64,000 nt of DNA from contig BSBK01003559.1 of the NCBI GenBank assembly GCA_027943335.1, positions 372,001 through 436,000 on the forward strand, read 5' to 3'. How positions within the stretch are numbered: the first letter of the stretch is position 1; the number at the start of each line of letters is the position of its first letter. The translations under genes and the position numbers were made by a program. The notes beneath the pieces were generated by a model. That model ran no database searches and had not been told where the DNA came from. It saw only the letters and a list, made by a program, of their open reading frames with translations. The stretch comes from Chamaecyparis obtusa. Lineage: Eukaryota > Streptophyta > Pinopsida > Cupressales > Cupressaceae. This document shows positions 1 to 10,179 of this stretch, in pieces.

Positions 1-577
1 CTTAGGTTCATCATAGTTTAGTTTTTGCATCTTGCATATGAAGAGAGCTCTCATTTTTATCATCTATGGACTAGTTGGTCAACTGTGCTCATTTTCTAAT
101 TCTTCTTGATCATATCTTTCATTTCTGGTCTTTCATATCACATCATTTTCTATCCATTTTCAGACTCGAAATCAAAATCCGAGTCGCGTTTCCAAGTTTT
201 CCCATTCTTCTGCGTAGTTCACTGACTTTTTGAGGTATAATTTAATTTTTGGTAGAATTTCTTCCTTCCATGTCTCTCAAATTTTCTAGTTTTTCATCCA
301 CTCTATTTCTAGTCTTCTATTTCTATTCTTCTACTTCCTCACTGGGGCATGTTTCATTGCCTAATGGTTAATCTATTGACCCTTACCTTCGATTGTGATT
401 TCATTATGATTTGATCATCTTTATCAATTTTTTGCTTCTCCTCTACCTGATTTCGATTTCAATTTCGAGGGGGCAGTACCTATGGGATTCTCATCCCTGA
501 TTTCCTTGATTTTCCTGATTCAGACATCTTCTGTGAGCTTTCGCTCAAGCTTGAGATTCTTATCTATTATTTTGGAT

Positions 578-734
578 ATGATCCCGAATCAACCTCATGT
601 CCAGAATCCTTTGTCTATGATTGTCCGGATGTGATCCCAAATCGACCTCATATCTGAGTTGTTTTGTGATCCCAAATCGATCTCACATTTCAACTTCATT
701 CTTTGACTACATATGTTCCCAAATTGATCACACA
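578..734 (+). repeat. Four spaced copies of a 20-bp motif before the polypurine tract
   Basis: A motif close to GTGATCCCAAATCGACCTCA occurs at 578, 631, 665 and 711 (the last two more diverged), ending 7 bp before the polypurine tract. The same four-copy arrangement is present in the reverse complement of 56656-56800 in the related element, so it belongs to the family. Confidence 0.75.
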
Positions 735-740
735 TTAGTC

Positions 741-753
741 AAAGAGGGGCAAA
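741..753 (+). other. Polypurine tract
   Basis: AAAGAGGGGCAAA directly precedes the TG start of the LTR. This is the usual primer site for plus-strand DNA synthesis. The same tract recurs at 5322-5335 and, on the minus strand, at 56633-56645 and 52554-52570. Confidence 0.85.
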
Positions 754-1727
754 TGTATGAACCTAAAAATGGTTGTCTAGACTTTGGGCCCCATTTATTC
801 AATTTATTTATCTCTGAATCAGTTTTATCATTAATCAACATTTTATCAATTATATCAATTTCCTTGATCAAATCCTATTTCATCATTTTTGATTATTTGC
901 CCTGGGCTAACCATTTTATCCTAAGTCTTTATTTAATTAAAAGTAATATTTCCTTCCCTTTTATTAAATAAAAAGCCCCCACTTTCCTCTTATCCTAAGT
1001 TGCACAAATAAAGTATTATTCCTATTTTATAAAAAGGAGAAAAACACTTTTTGTCTCATATGGACATAAAGTCAACTCTTGTTTTCCTATTGGAGGATAC
1101 TTGTGCACATGGATTGCTCCTCTTTCAAGCTCCACCACTGATTAATACTTTTGCCTCTTAATCTCCATGGTCCATTCCTTTGCATTTCTTATAAAAGGAG
1201 AGCTCTCTCCTTCATTTGCATATCCATCTTTTTCATGCTAATGTTATGTTGCAGGTTTTCTAGGTGCATTTGGAGCTTTTGAAGACTTGAAGATTTCTTG
1301 TTGCATTACATTCTAGTGGCATATTTCCTTTGTTTAGTTGCATTATCATGGTATCATTTCCTTTCATGTTTTAGATTAATCTCACATAGTTTAATTAGAG
1401 GGTTTGTAACTCTTTCATTTCCATTTTCATAGCTTAATTGCATCTTCATTCTCATAAGATTAATTTGCATTCTCATATAGATTTGCATTGCATTGCATAC
1501 ATTTGGTTTCATTGGAGATATTGGCACTCTTTCCCTTGTCCTCACTTGAATCTCTCATTGTGTGGTTGACTAGCAAGGTCACAAGCTTGTAGCTCTAGCT
1601 GAGAGCAAATACATCATAGTCCCTTGCAACTCCATGCATAGAGAGCTATGAGCCACTTTATGAGGCCTCATTCTTGAGCAACCTTGCATGTAATGGTTCA
1701 TAGAAGTGCACCATTTTAGCGTGTACA
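754..1727 (+). repeat. 3' LTR (974 bp) of the Tat-type element
   Basis: The LTR starts TGTATGAACC after the polypurine tract and ends ...GTGTACA. Its relative at 56632-55636 on the minus strand starts TGTATGCACC and ends ...CCATACA, which fixes both ends by comparison. Sequence similarity covers the whole length. The region downstream belongs to a different, older element. Confidence 0.85.
1190..1197 (+). promoter_or_regulatory. TATA box of the LTR promoter
   Basis: TATAAAAG lies 436 bp into the LTR and is followed by GAGAGCTCTCTCC. The related LTR at 56.2 kb has TATAGAAG at this place, so that copy of the promoter is damaged. Confidence 0.6.
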
Positions 1728-2290
1728 GTCAAAACATTTACGCAAAAGGGGTTCCATAATAATGTTTGTTATTGATAAAACACAATAAAGAAAATGAGAT
1801 TATCTTTTGCAGGCACGCATTGAGCATTATTCATTATCCACATTTATAATGAAAAATCATTCATACATCATGTGCACTCATATAGTTAAGGATAAACTAG
1901 CATACATTAAAAAATCAACAAAACATAGGACCATACATGTGCATTTCCACTAAACATCTTAAGTCCATACATGAACAACAGAAGAGCATCATCAAATTCA
2001 TCCATCTTTGCATACATCTATATATATCATAAAATAAGATATTGCATTCATAGCATGAATTCAAGTAAATGCATAAATCAAACATCATATAGATGCATAA
2101 AAGATAATCTTATAATCAAACTCATCAAAGAGAATCAAGAAGTATATCATCATATATCATCATCAAAAAGGAGGATCCCATACATCAAATATGTCAAGGT
2201 ATCATCAAAGTGATCTATCAAATGTTTCGATAAATGAGTGTAACATAAAAGATGGACCAACAACACTGAGTAAATTTGTCATCATATCGC
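1728..2290. other. AT-rich spacer between LTR and PMD gene
   Basis: No gene is seen. The sequence is rich in CATA and ATCA words and belongs to the host element, between its missing pol and its antisense PMD gene. The LTR ending at 1727 marks where the left element was inserted. Confidence 0.5.
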
Positions 2291-4895
2291 TCAAGATCCT
2301 GTAGCACCAGATCCATCTGGCCCTCTACTATCTTGTGGGGGAGGAGCCTGTGATGTACCCACTCCATCCTGCCTCTGAACAACCATGACAGATACAAGCT
2401 GATGTAATAAAGAGGCAACCTGGTCCAATCGACCCACAACAGTGGATATCTCTGTCCTCATAGACTGTAAACCTCACTCCAATCCATCCATGCGATCATC
2501 CCATGCACCCTATGGCTGTCGAGCTGGCAGAGGCATCTATGGAGCCCCACCATCCTATTGTGCATCATCCTACTATACCTGATCCTGATGAGCCGCATCA
2601 TCATCAGGCTGTTCTAAGGCCACTCTCTGTAACTGTACCAAGGGATCTAATATCCCAGGAACCTGCCTAGCTGCATCAATCTATGCATGTCTCTAAGCTC
2701 TTTGATGTCTATGCACTCTGTCCTATCTATCTGCTCTAGGCCATCTAACAGATGCATCGTCATGTGCTCTATCCTACCTATCATGATCCAGATCTCGTCT
2801 CACTTGACCTCCCCCTGCAACAACCCGAGGATGTCTATGTCCTCGACCTCTCTGATGTCTACCACCCCTCTCACCATCATGACATCTAGGAATAGGCTCA
2901 GCCAGATTAGTAAACTAAGGAAACCTATGGTGAGACCACCAATCTGCATACTCATGTGACATCCCAGCATCAGCCATACCAGGAAGTATCTCCCATCTAT
3001 AGATAGTCATACCTGCAATCTAACCTAATGCAAACTGATAATCAATACAGGGACCCCATAGAGAAATCTCTGCCTGTACTCGAGAATATAATGCATTGCC
3101 CTGAGGCATATCCTGAATCCGCCCATACTGTCTCAAAACTCTACCAAAGTAGAAGCACTCAATAGTGGTAGGAGTGCACCCAATCATCCAGCGAGGGGAA
3201 AACATATATGGTAACTCGCCATCCTCTCTCCAACGATCACAACTGAGATAAGGACGCCATATAACCTAATCCAGATCATCAATCTGACATCGCCAGTAAT
3301 CCAAATGACCCATATGATGCTGTATGACCATGCCTATATATAAGAAAGCGTAGGGATATCCCCGAGGTCAAACTCTATCAGAAATAGGCCTAGTAATGGG
3401 AAGATGTTCCCATATCCACAACTGCAGAACAATAACACCTGCTGACAATGAGGTGCTACCCCGATAAACTACCTCATGTAAATCATGATACAACTGGGCC
3501 AAGATGCAAGAACCCCAATCAAACCATCGAGGATGAGCAAGTAAATCCTCTATAATCTGGCCCCAACCGACTGAAAAACCATGACCTCGCCGGTCAGGAA
3601 GAAGTAGACCGCCAATCAAGGCACCCAAAACTGCTGGTAATGTCAGAAAAGAGGCAAACTGAGGCCATGTGATAGTATCCCCGTCGCCAATGGTGTTGTC
3701 CCTGAATACTCATCAGTAGATAGAGGAATCATATGCAGAACCATAGTACACCAACTCATCCCTGCAACGAATCTGCAATAATCAATACACGTCCTCTGGC
3801 ATGATCGTCATCTCTCCATAGGGCAAGTGAAATGTGTTGTGGTTGGAGTGCCATCGCTCCACCACTGCAATCAATAAACCATGGTTCAGCTGGAACCGTG
3901 GGAGATCAAGGAGGAAACTCAAACCACATCTCTCAATAACTCAGAACTCAGCTGCAGAAAGTCTCTGACCTAAGTCAATAACCCATGACGCAACTGAACG
4001 GATGTATAAAGTAGGATAATGATCCTGTTGGCAAGGTAAAGGAATAATATCAGTACATTGTATCAAGGAATTATCTCAAGTCAATCAAAAGTATCAAGTA
4101 ATCACACTAAAGTATCATCGTTCATTTCTCTATGTCTTGAGAATGAAGTGACAGTCTCAAATCATATTGGTTTTCACACTAATTGATTTATCCTATCAGT
4201 TAATATTCAAATCAGATTGACAAATCATATTCCAAAGTACTACTATCCTGATATCTAAACCAATGTTTTGTTGACAATCATAGACCTACACTAATTATCC
4301 GACTTTCTCATTAGGGGGTTATCAAATTATTCATCAGATACGATCAACACATGTGTAAAAAGTATGAAAATTTTGCAAAAAATACATCAGGCATGATTTT
4401 TCTGCTGTCAGGCAACATTTTAACCTACACGTGACTTAATTTGGTCCTAAGTGACTTTATTATTCTGCCAGGCGACAGATTTTTTTATACGCGAAAGTGA
4501 ATTTGACAAAGCGATAGAGAGTTTTTCCTTAGGTGACAGTTAAACGATTAGGTTTCGGGTAGGCGATAACCTATTCGAAAAGGGGTATTTTTCCCTGGGG
4601 CAAGGCGATAGTTTTTTCTTGCTAGGCGAGACTTAATTATCTTCTAGGTGAGAGATTATTATGTGGAGGTGATAATAAAAATTGCGGATGCAATAATAAA
4701 AGACCCTAGGCGACAATAAATTCTATCCTAGGCGTGATTTCTTGAATGCAAAGCAACGATAAAACATGAAATTGCAATAAATGATCAATAAATGCAAGAT
4801 CAAAGTTCGTAATGACTTACTGGAGGCCCATAATCAGTAGGTCTTGCATATCTCCAGCATCTCTCGAATCTATGCTCCCGAATTGGCACAACCAT
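2291..4895 (-). pseudogene. Antisense spliced plant mobile domain (PMD) gene, copy A, decayed
   Basis: The gene runs against the polypurine tract and LTR at 5322-5336. Exon 1 (4895-4821) starts with ATG, has 25 codons and includes HRFER and DYGPP, ending at a GTAAGT donor. Intron 1 is 4820-4025, ending in CAACAG. Exon 2 resumes in phase 0 at 4024. Further along are ERWHSNHNTFHLPYGE (about 3850) and LHEVVYRGSTSLSAG...LWIWEHLPITRP (about 3470-3380). These match the family's hallmarks: a histidine-rich segment before a GE turn and a W.WEH motif. A later part is Arg/Gly-rich, and the C-terminus, rich in Q and hydrophobic heptads, ends at 2291. Several stops and frameshifts show it is dead. In cellular PMD proteins such as MAIN and MAIL1 the domain acts in the nucleus; in mobile elements its role is unknown. 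Confidence 0.78.
4025..4820 (-). other. Intron 1 of PMD copy A, with AGGCGACA-type repeats
   Basis: The donor is GTAAGT and the acceptor CAACAG, on the minus strand. Its position and phase agree with PMD copies B and C. The intron holds about 14 copies of a short motif, on the plus strand (T/C)AGGCGA(C/T)A, between 4388 and 4760. Confidence 0.75.
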
Positions 4896-4972
4896 CTCGA
4901 AATTGCTAGAGAATCAAAGCAAAATCACCAAGGGTAAAAAGTAAAAATGAATGGTAAAAGAGGGTTCTTAAC

Positions 4973-4980
4973 CTATTTAA
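4973..4980 (-). promoter_or_regulatory. TATA-like box of antisense PMD copy A
   Basis: On the minus strand CCTTAAATAGG lies about 80 bp upstream of the exon 1 ATG. It aligns with GCTATATAAGGGG upstream of copy C, both preceded by GTCAAAA. It looks like a degraded TATA box. Confidence 0.5.
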
Positions 4981-5321
4981 GGTAGTTTTGACCTAATTTT
5001 GAACTTGAAATTAGCCATTGACTTCTCTTAGCATATCAAATCAAACCAGGGCATAATCATACATCATGGGATATTATCAATAGTCAGAAACTAAAACATA
5101 TTGGCTATATCAAACATCAATAATCGTTTCAAATCATGCAATTCATATGTTTTAATTTCTAAGGGGGAAATAAGGGTATCAAATCAAAATCACAATCATA
5201 CATCATGAAATCAGTGGGGCATCATAAAAAAATTTTGTATCAAGAGGCAGCAATCAATCACATAGGGAATCGCAATCAGGACATAAAGAATCTTTGAATC
5301 GGTGTTCTTCACACATCGACT

Positions 5322-5335
5322 CAAAGAGGGGCATT
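5322..5335 (+). other. Polypurine tract of the PMD-A host element
   Basis: CAAAGAGGGGCATT immediately precedes an LTR start (TGTAGACATGG). It sets the element's orientation as plus, so the PMD gene at 2291-4895 is antisense. The 400 bp between the PMD promoter and this tract have no gene. Confidence 0.8.
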
Positions 5336-6350
5336 TGTAGACATGGAAAATTGGTCAAAGGCTTAAATCAATCAAAAGGTGCATCAAATCATCAAAATAG
5401 CACAAAAAATCAATAAATGGAACAAAGGCAATTCAAATCAAAGGAAAATTCAATTAAATGATTAAATGATTAAATAAAGCTTGAAAAGGGGAAAAACACT
5501 ACGAAATTGATTAAATTCAATTAATGACATAGTTGTTGAAAGCAAAAATTAAAATGAACCTCTTACCCTGCATGGCTAAATTTTAATTACTTTAATTAAT
5601 TAATAAATCACAATTTCCCTCAACAAAGCAAATTGGAGACAAAATGGACACAAATCACTCACTTTTGTTGAAATGGTCCAGCCTTTTGAAACCATTTAAA
5701 TGATTTTCCCCTCCTTGTCCCCCCATTTATGGACAAAGTAAAGACAATTGACCTTACCCAAGCATAACCATGATCAACTCACTCTACCCCCTACCCTTGG
5801 GAAATTACTATAAGTATGAAGCATTTTGGAGAGCATTATCATCTTAGAATTTCAATTGAAAAGCATTGTTATTATAGTCAATTGAGATCATTTCTAAGAG
5901 CAATTGAAGCATTTGAGCATTTAGAGTTATCATTTTAGCATTTTATCATTGCATTGTTATCAATGGAGCTAGATTAAGCATAAATTCATCATAGAATAAG
6001 CATTTAGAATCATCATAGTAGCATTATTCTCATTTTAGAGGTGTCACTAGTGAGGATTTGTAGCTGAGAGCTCACTTACCACTTCTTTCTAGAGATCCAT
6101 GAGATGTTATAGATTGTAGTTGCATTTTACATTAAATTTCCTTTGTATTTAGCTTAAATTATTGCTACTTGATCTTAATTTCATGAAGGTGAATAATATC
6201 ATCACACAAAATTTGACAAAGCCCTATGACCTTGTGTAGGTCTCAACCGTCATAAGGTCTATCTTGAAGCCTTTTGCAATCAATCCTTAGGTAAATTGAT
6301 AAACAAAGTAAATATCAAATTCATACCTAAACTAGAACACACTAAAGGCA
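5336..6350 (+). repeat. 3' LTR of the PMD-A host element, right end uncertain
   Basis: The LTR starts TGTAGACATGG after the polypurine tract. A TATA-like CTATAAGTATG lies at about 5808-5818, with the usual U3 layout upstream. The end is not defined, because no second copy is in the window. The estimate near 6350 assumes an R-U5 length like that of the 754-1727 LTR. Confidence 0.55.
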
Positions 6351-7106
6351 TTTCCAACTAGTGGTCGATCATGTTAATATATTTGTATGAAATTAATGTG
6401 TTTGTGGGAACTTTAATTCAAAGGTATCATGTGCTCTAATGTGGATAGATTAATTAAATTAGATTTTTGTTTAAAATATTATAATAATATCATGGATGGG
6501 GTTAATTAATTTGATTACAAATGCTAAAGGTTTGATAGGTTATTGATTGGGTCTTTTTTAGTTAACTTGGTTGTAATATATGATCATGTTTATATGATAC
6601 ATTGTAGGTTGTAAATGGCTTAATGATGAAAGTGTAATATGTTTTAGTTCTAAATGGATCTCATTATAATTAGGATTAAGGATTTAAGTATTGCTAGGTC
6701 AACCTATAATGTAATTTAGTACACCATGTGGATCATCTAGTAAAACAAAGTAAGTGTAAGAGTATCAAATCAACCTAACTTAACTTATGTTCTTAACGAT
6801 TGATTTACGATCATGATGCCACACTTTGTTAAACATGAAACTATAGTTTAATCAACCTGATCCAAGTGTTCTTGTAGCACTAATCTTAGGGTCTCTAACC
6901 CTTGTAATGAGTTGGGATACTGATTCTACATCTGCACGTAATGTGGCCCAAACTCAATACGTCTAGACCTTGCAACTCGAAAACTAACTTCACCATGTCA
7001 TCACCTTTCCGCAACACATTCAGTATTAGATGTGTCATCGTAGTTGTTTGTACATTTTTTGTTTTTTTTTTAATTATCTGTGTGTTTTGTCCTAGTTTTG
7101 GGCATG
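6351..7106. other. Unassigned AT-rich sequence
   Basis: No gene, LTR end or repeat was recognised here. It flanks the large LTR element starting at 7112 and ends in its 5-bp target duplication. Confidence 0.4.
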
Positions 7107-7111
7107 ACAGG
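7107..7111. repeat. Target-site duplication ACAGG (left)
   Basis: It matches 14438-14442 exactly and abuts the TG of the LTR. Confidence 0.85.
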
Positions 7112-7385
7112 TGTTAGGCCATTTTTTTGTCCATTTTTCAGTCATAGCAAAAATCCTTTGAAAATGGCCTCTTCCATGCAAATTTTGAAGTTATCCCACC
7201 CTGCTGCAACACAATTTTAATGTGCGAAGAAGATCCACAGTGTTTCATGGTGTGCACTCTTGGCCTCATGTTCTATAATGTGTCACCTAGCTCCAGCTCG
7301 GATCACGTCTCCTGAATTGCAAAACCCAGGGAGATATTCAAGTTTTAAGGTCTACAGGAAACAATTTTAGAATATGCCTCAGTGT

Positions 7386-7532
7386 CGAAAACCCACAATG
7401 TTTTTGAAAACCCATGATGTTTTCAGTCTCCCTGCTACCTTTTGGTCTGCATGAAAACCCTGGATGTTTTCGATCTTTTGCCAAAAACCATGTGTGTTTT
7501 TTATATTTCGCCAAAAACCCTATGTGTTTTTC
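7386..7532 (+). repeat. Five copies of a 20-bp GAAAACC...GTTTTC inverted motif
   Basis: Copies at 7386, 7406, 7453, 7481 and 7511 follow the form (C)GAAAACCc....tGTTTTC(G), each a small hairpin. The other LTR has the same set at about 12071-12220. Confidence 0.75.
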
Positions 7533-7639
7533 ACCTCGCGCTTCTTCCCTTTTATCGGCACTCCTTCTCCGTCGGTCTTATTGTGCAAGTCAAACTAGAT
7601 GGTGGGCCTGGGTCTTCAAGGGATTTAAAATGATTGGTT

Positions 7640-8262
7640 GTCACATGATCGCATGTCAGAAATTTTTGACATGCGACCATGCGACTGCTTACTTCTTGTG
7701 CTAGGCCCATTGGCAGGGAGGGCATTGGTCCCATTGGTGGTTATGTGGCATCCTGTGGTTGGCTGTCGCATGGTCACATATCAAAGTTTTCTGACATGTG
7801 ATCATGCAACCGGTTGACACCTATTCCTAGGCCCGTTGGTGATGGAAGTGTTGTGGTCCCACTGTCAGACGAGGAGGATAGTGTGGTAGATCTAGTGGTT
7901 GGCGCATGATCTCATGGGAGGTTTCAAACCCATGTGATCATGTGCCTACCGTTCGATTTTGAAGGCTTATTTGCAGGTGGGTCCTGTGGCAGAGATGACT
8001 CAGTGGTTGTAGTGAGTGGTGGTGTGACATGTGGCATTAGGGGGGCCCAATTCTAAGGCATGGTGGTTGTTGGTAGGGCCAAGGCATGGTAAGTAATGGT
8101 TTGTCGCACGATCTCATAGCCTTTTTCAAGGCTATGCAATCTAACTAACCGCCAAGCTTAGCAGTGGTGGTTATGCAGAGTTGTGAGGTGGTAAAGGGTT
8201 GCAGGTGCGGCGTGTCGCATGTTCGCATAGCCCTTCTCTGGGCTATGCGATCATGCGACAAC
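7640..8262 (+). repeat. Five hairpins sharing a CGCATGATCGCATG theme in LTR U3
   Basis: Inverted repeats of 40-50 bp lie at about 7640-7687, 7764-7810, 7901-7945, 8101-8145 and 8214-8262. Each has a stem built from variants of GTCGCATGNTCGCAT with a short loop. Four survive in the other LTR at 12447-12945; the first is partly deleted there. Confidence 0.75.
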
Positions 8263-8850
8263 TATTGAGATATCATCGTTGCGGATTTCTAAGGTGGGTC
8301 CATGGTGCCAGTGGTGCTGACGTGCTGGATTCTAATTGGTTGTTGACAGGCTAGCCATTGGTGCCCAAATTCAAATATGATTGCAGGGTTTCTTGTCAAT
8401 GTTTTCACAGTGAGCTATTTGCGACAAGTGTGGTAGCTCAGAATTGATTTTTGCGGGATGGTGGCAGTTGTGAAGTTGATGGTGAAGGTCTATGTGGCTA
8501 CGCAGATCAGATTTTCTTGCCTGGGGTGCTGCGCTAGTTTAAATGCACTGATTTGTTTTTCCCTACAAGCGGCAAAGGTTTTGATTGATGCCAGAGATCT
8601 CCATGTTTTGTACATGCGAAGTCTTCAGGCTTGCTCTGGCATCAATGTTTGTTCTTCCTGCAACAAGAAATCACTTCTATTTGCATCGCAGTTAGCCTAT
8701 GGTTATGAAACCAATGCATTGTACATCAGATTTGATTTGATTTTCCTGGGTTTCTAGGCTTCTCTATAATCTTTCATTTCTTGTTGTACTGGGTGGTTGC
8801 AGACTTAATTTTTGTTCTGAATGATCTGTAACTTGTTGCATCCTTGTTCC

Positions 8851-8858
8851 TATAAAAG
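8851..8858 (+). promoter_or_regulatory. TATA box of the 5' LTR
   Basis: TATAAAAG follows TTGTTCC. The same box is at 13537-13544 in the 3' LTR. Confidence 0.6.
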
Positions 8859-9752
8859 GATTTTCATGATCATTAGGGGGGGTTTGAATTTTGATCAGTT
8901 CCAAGGGTTCTGATTTCGATTAGTTCCAGTGGGAAGCAGTAAACTCTGTCACATTGTAGGAGGCTGAATAGAACTTATTTGTATCTTTTGCAAGTTATTG
9001 AAGTGGTAGTCTCATTTTTGGTATAGACATGTACATGATTCATCATACTTAATATAATTGTTTCAAGCTTTCAAGTCTCTCCTTCGTGTCAGTTTTATGA
9101 GTTTTGGATTTTCTTGTCCATTGCATAGGGTTACCTTTGCATATGTTCTAGTCTTTAGTTCTTGATCTAGGATCAAGTGAAAAATACTTTGGATAGAGCA
9201 TAGATTCATTAGACTTGTCTACAGAAGGATCTTATAAGTAGTGGATGGGCTGGAACAGTTGTATTTATGGCTTTGAGTCTTTGACAGTAGTTGGTTCATG
9301 TTCTATATTTATTTTTGAGTGCTACCCAATGGATAATGGCACTAATCAAGGGCTAGTATATTCAGTTGAGTCCAATGTTTGATGGGTTTTGGCTATTTCT
9401 TGCATCTTTATATTTCAATACCATTTTCAAGTTTTAATCTGTTGTTTGGTTGATAGTAATACCCTGCATAGTGGAGTTGATTCAATGAATACCTGGTTAG
9501 TATTTAGTAATCCTTTACTATAATCTGCTATATGAATCCAGAAGTATAAGGTGTGTAGTGAGCTGAGTCTTATCTGGATTAGGTGTACCCACCTTGGTTT
9601 TGCAGAGCCATAAGTGCAGAGGGCAGTCTTGTCCCTATAGTTGGTCCAGTTGCCTTGCAGAGCTCCCATACTTGGAACTAACCACTCCTAACATTAGTCT
9701 GAAGGCATATTGGCAGCCCTAAGTGGCATAAGCATTTTTGAACACCAACAAA

Positions 9753-9771
9753 TTGGTGACTTTGTTGGGGA
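9753..9771 (+). other. Probable primer-binding site
   Basis: TTGGTGACTTTGTTGGGGA starts 2 bp after the 5' LTR. It resembles the TTGGCGCCGTTGCCGGGGA primer site known from Athila-type Ty3/gypsy elements, with several changes, so the element is probably related to Ty3/gypsy. Confidence 0.55.
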
Positions 9772-10179
9772 GAAACAACAAATCTTGTTAAGGAAATCAT
9801 AATCTCCGGTAGCCATTAGAAAGAGTCAAATACAAAAACAAAGCATTTGCTACATCTTCTCACCAAGTTGTGAGTGGAGACTCTGAAATCTTTGTTTGAT
9901 CAGTGCACTCCCTGATAAACAGTGTATAAATCCTGGTTAAGTTTTGGTTGACTGAAAGAAGAAACACAAAGACAAGTGAAACATTTTTCCTCTTCAAGGA
10001 GGTGGTGACTCTACAAAGCAAAGAACCTGATGGAGCTGCATGGTGAGCTCTAGATCTACCCTACCTTCCAGTCAATAGGCTCCTCTTTCAAGTATTCCAA
10101 GTATTCTTTTGTTGAAAATGTTTCCCTATCAAGTGTTTAGCACTATTGTAAAGGGATAAGAAGTGGTGGGCAGTTCCTT

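Larger units (their letters stand above)
1..753 (+). mobile_element. 3' internal noncoding region of a Tat-type Ty3/gypsy element, no PMD gene
   Basis: This stretch lies just upstream of a polypurine tract and LTR, so it is the 3' internal end of an element whose pol lies left of the window. Bases 1 to about 140 resemble the reverse complement of 60180-60050, next to the pol of the element on the right. Bases 150-753 resemble the reverse complement of 57245-56633, next to that element's polypurine tract. The two blocks touch here, but in the other element a 2.8-kb block with an antisense PMD gene separates them. A 116-codon open frame (621-971) runs across the tract into the LTR and is not a gene. 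Confidence 0.75.
7112..9750 (+). repeat. 5' LTR (2639 bp) of the pol-less element
   Basis: It begins TGTTAGGCCATTT and ends GAACACCAACA. It is closely similar to 11815-14437, with a few small indels such as an extra stretch near 7125. It carries two sets of inverted repeats (7386-7532 and 7640-8262) and a TATA box at 8851. The 96-99-codon frames at 7414 and 8458 are repeated in the other LTR and are not genes. Confidence 0.88.

Noticed and set aside
621..971. Open frame with a similar peptide at 56553-56789 on the other strand
   Set aside because: It crosses the four-copy motif, polypurine tract and LTR start. Similarity of the peptides follows from DNA similarity of the two elements.
7107..7111. 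ACAGG duplication as a chance match
   Set aside because: A 5-bp match by chance is about 1 in 1000, and it lies exactly at TG and CA ends of a long LTR pair. It is accepted as a real duplication even though the left flank is not recognisable copia LTR.
8458..8757. Open frame of 99 codons repeated at 13144-13443
   Set aside because: It lies in the U3 part of both LTRs, and its recurrence is explained by LTR identity. No motif or codon bias supports a protein.
9753..9771. tRNA gene near the primer site
   Set aside because: Only the stretch complementary to a tRNA 3' end is present; there is no cloverleaf. The same applies to the sites at 15294, 22606 and 39625.
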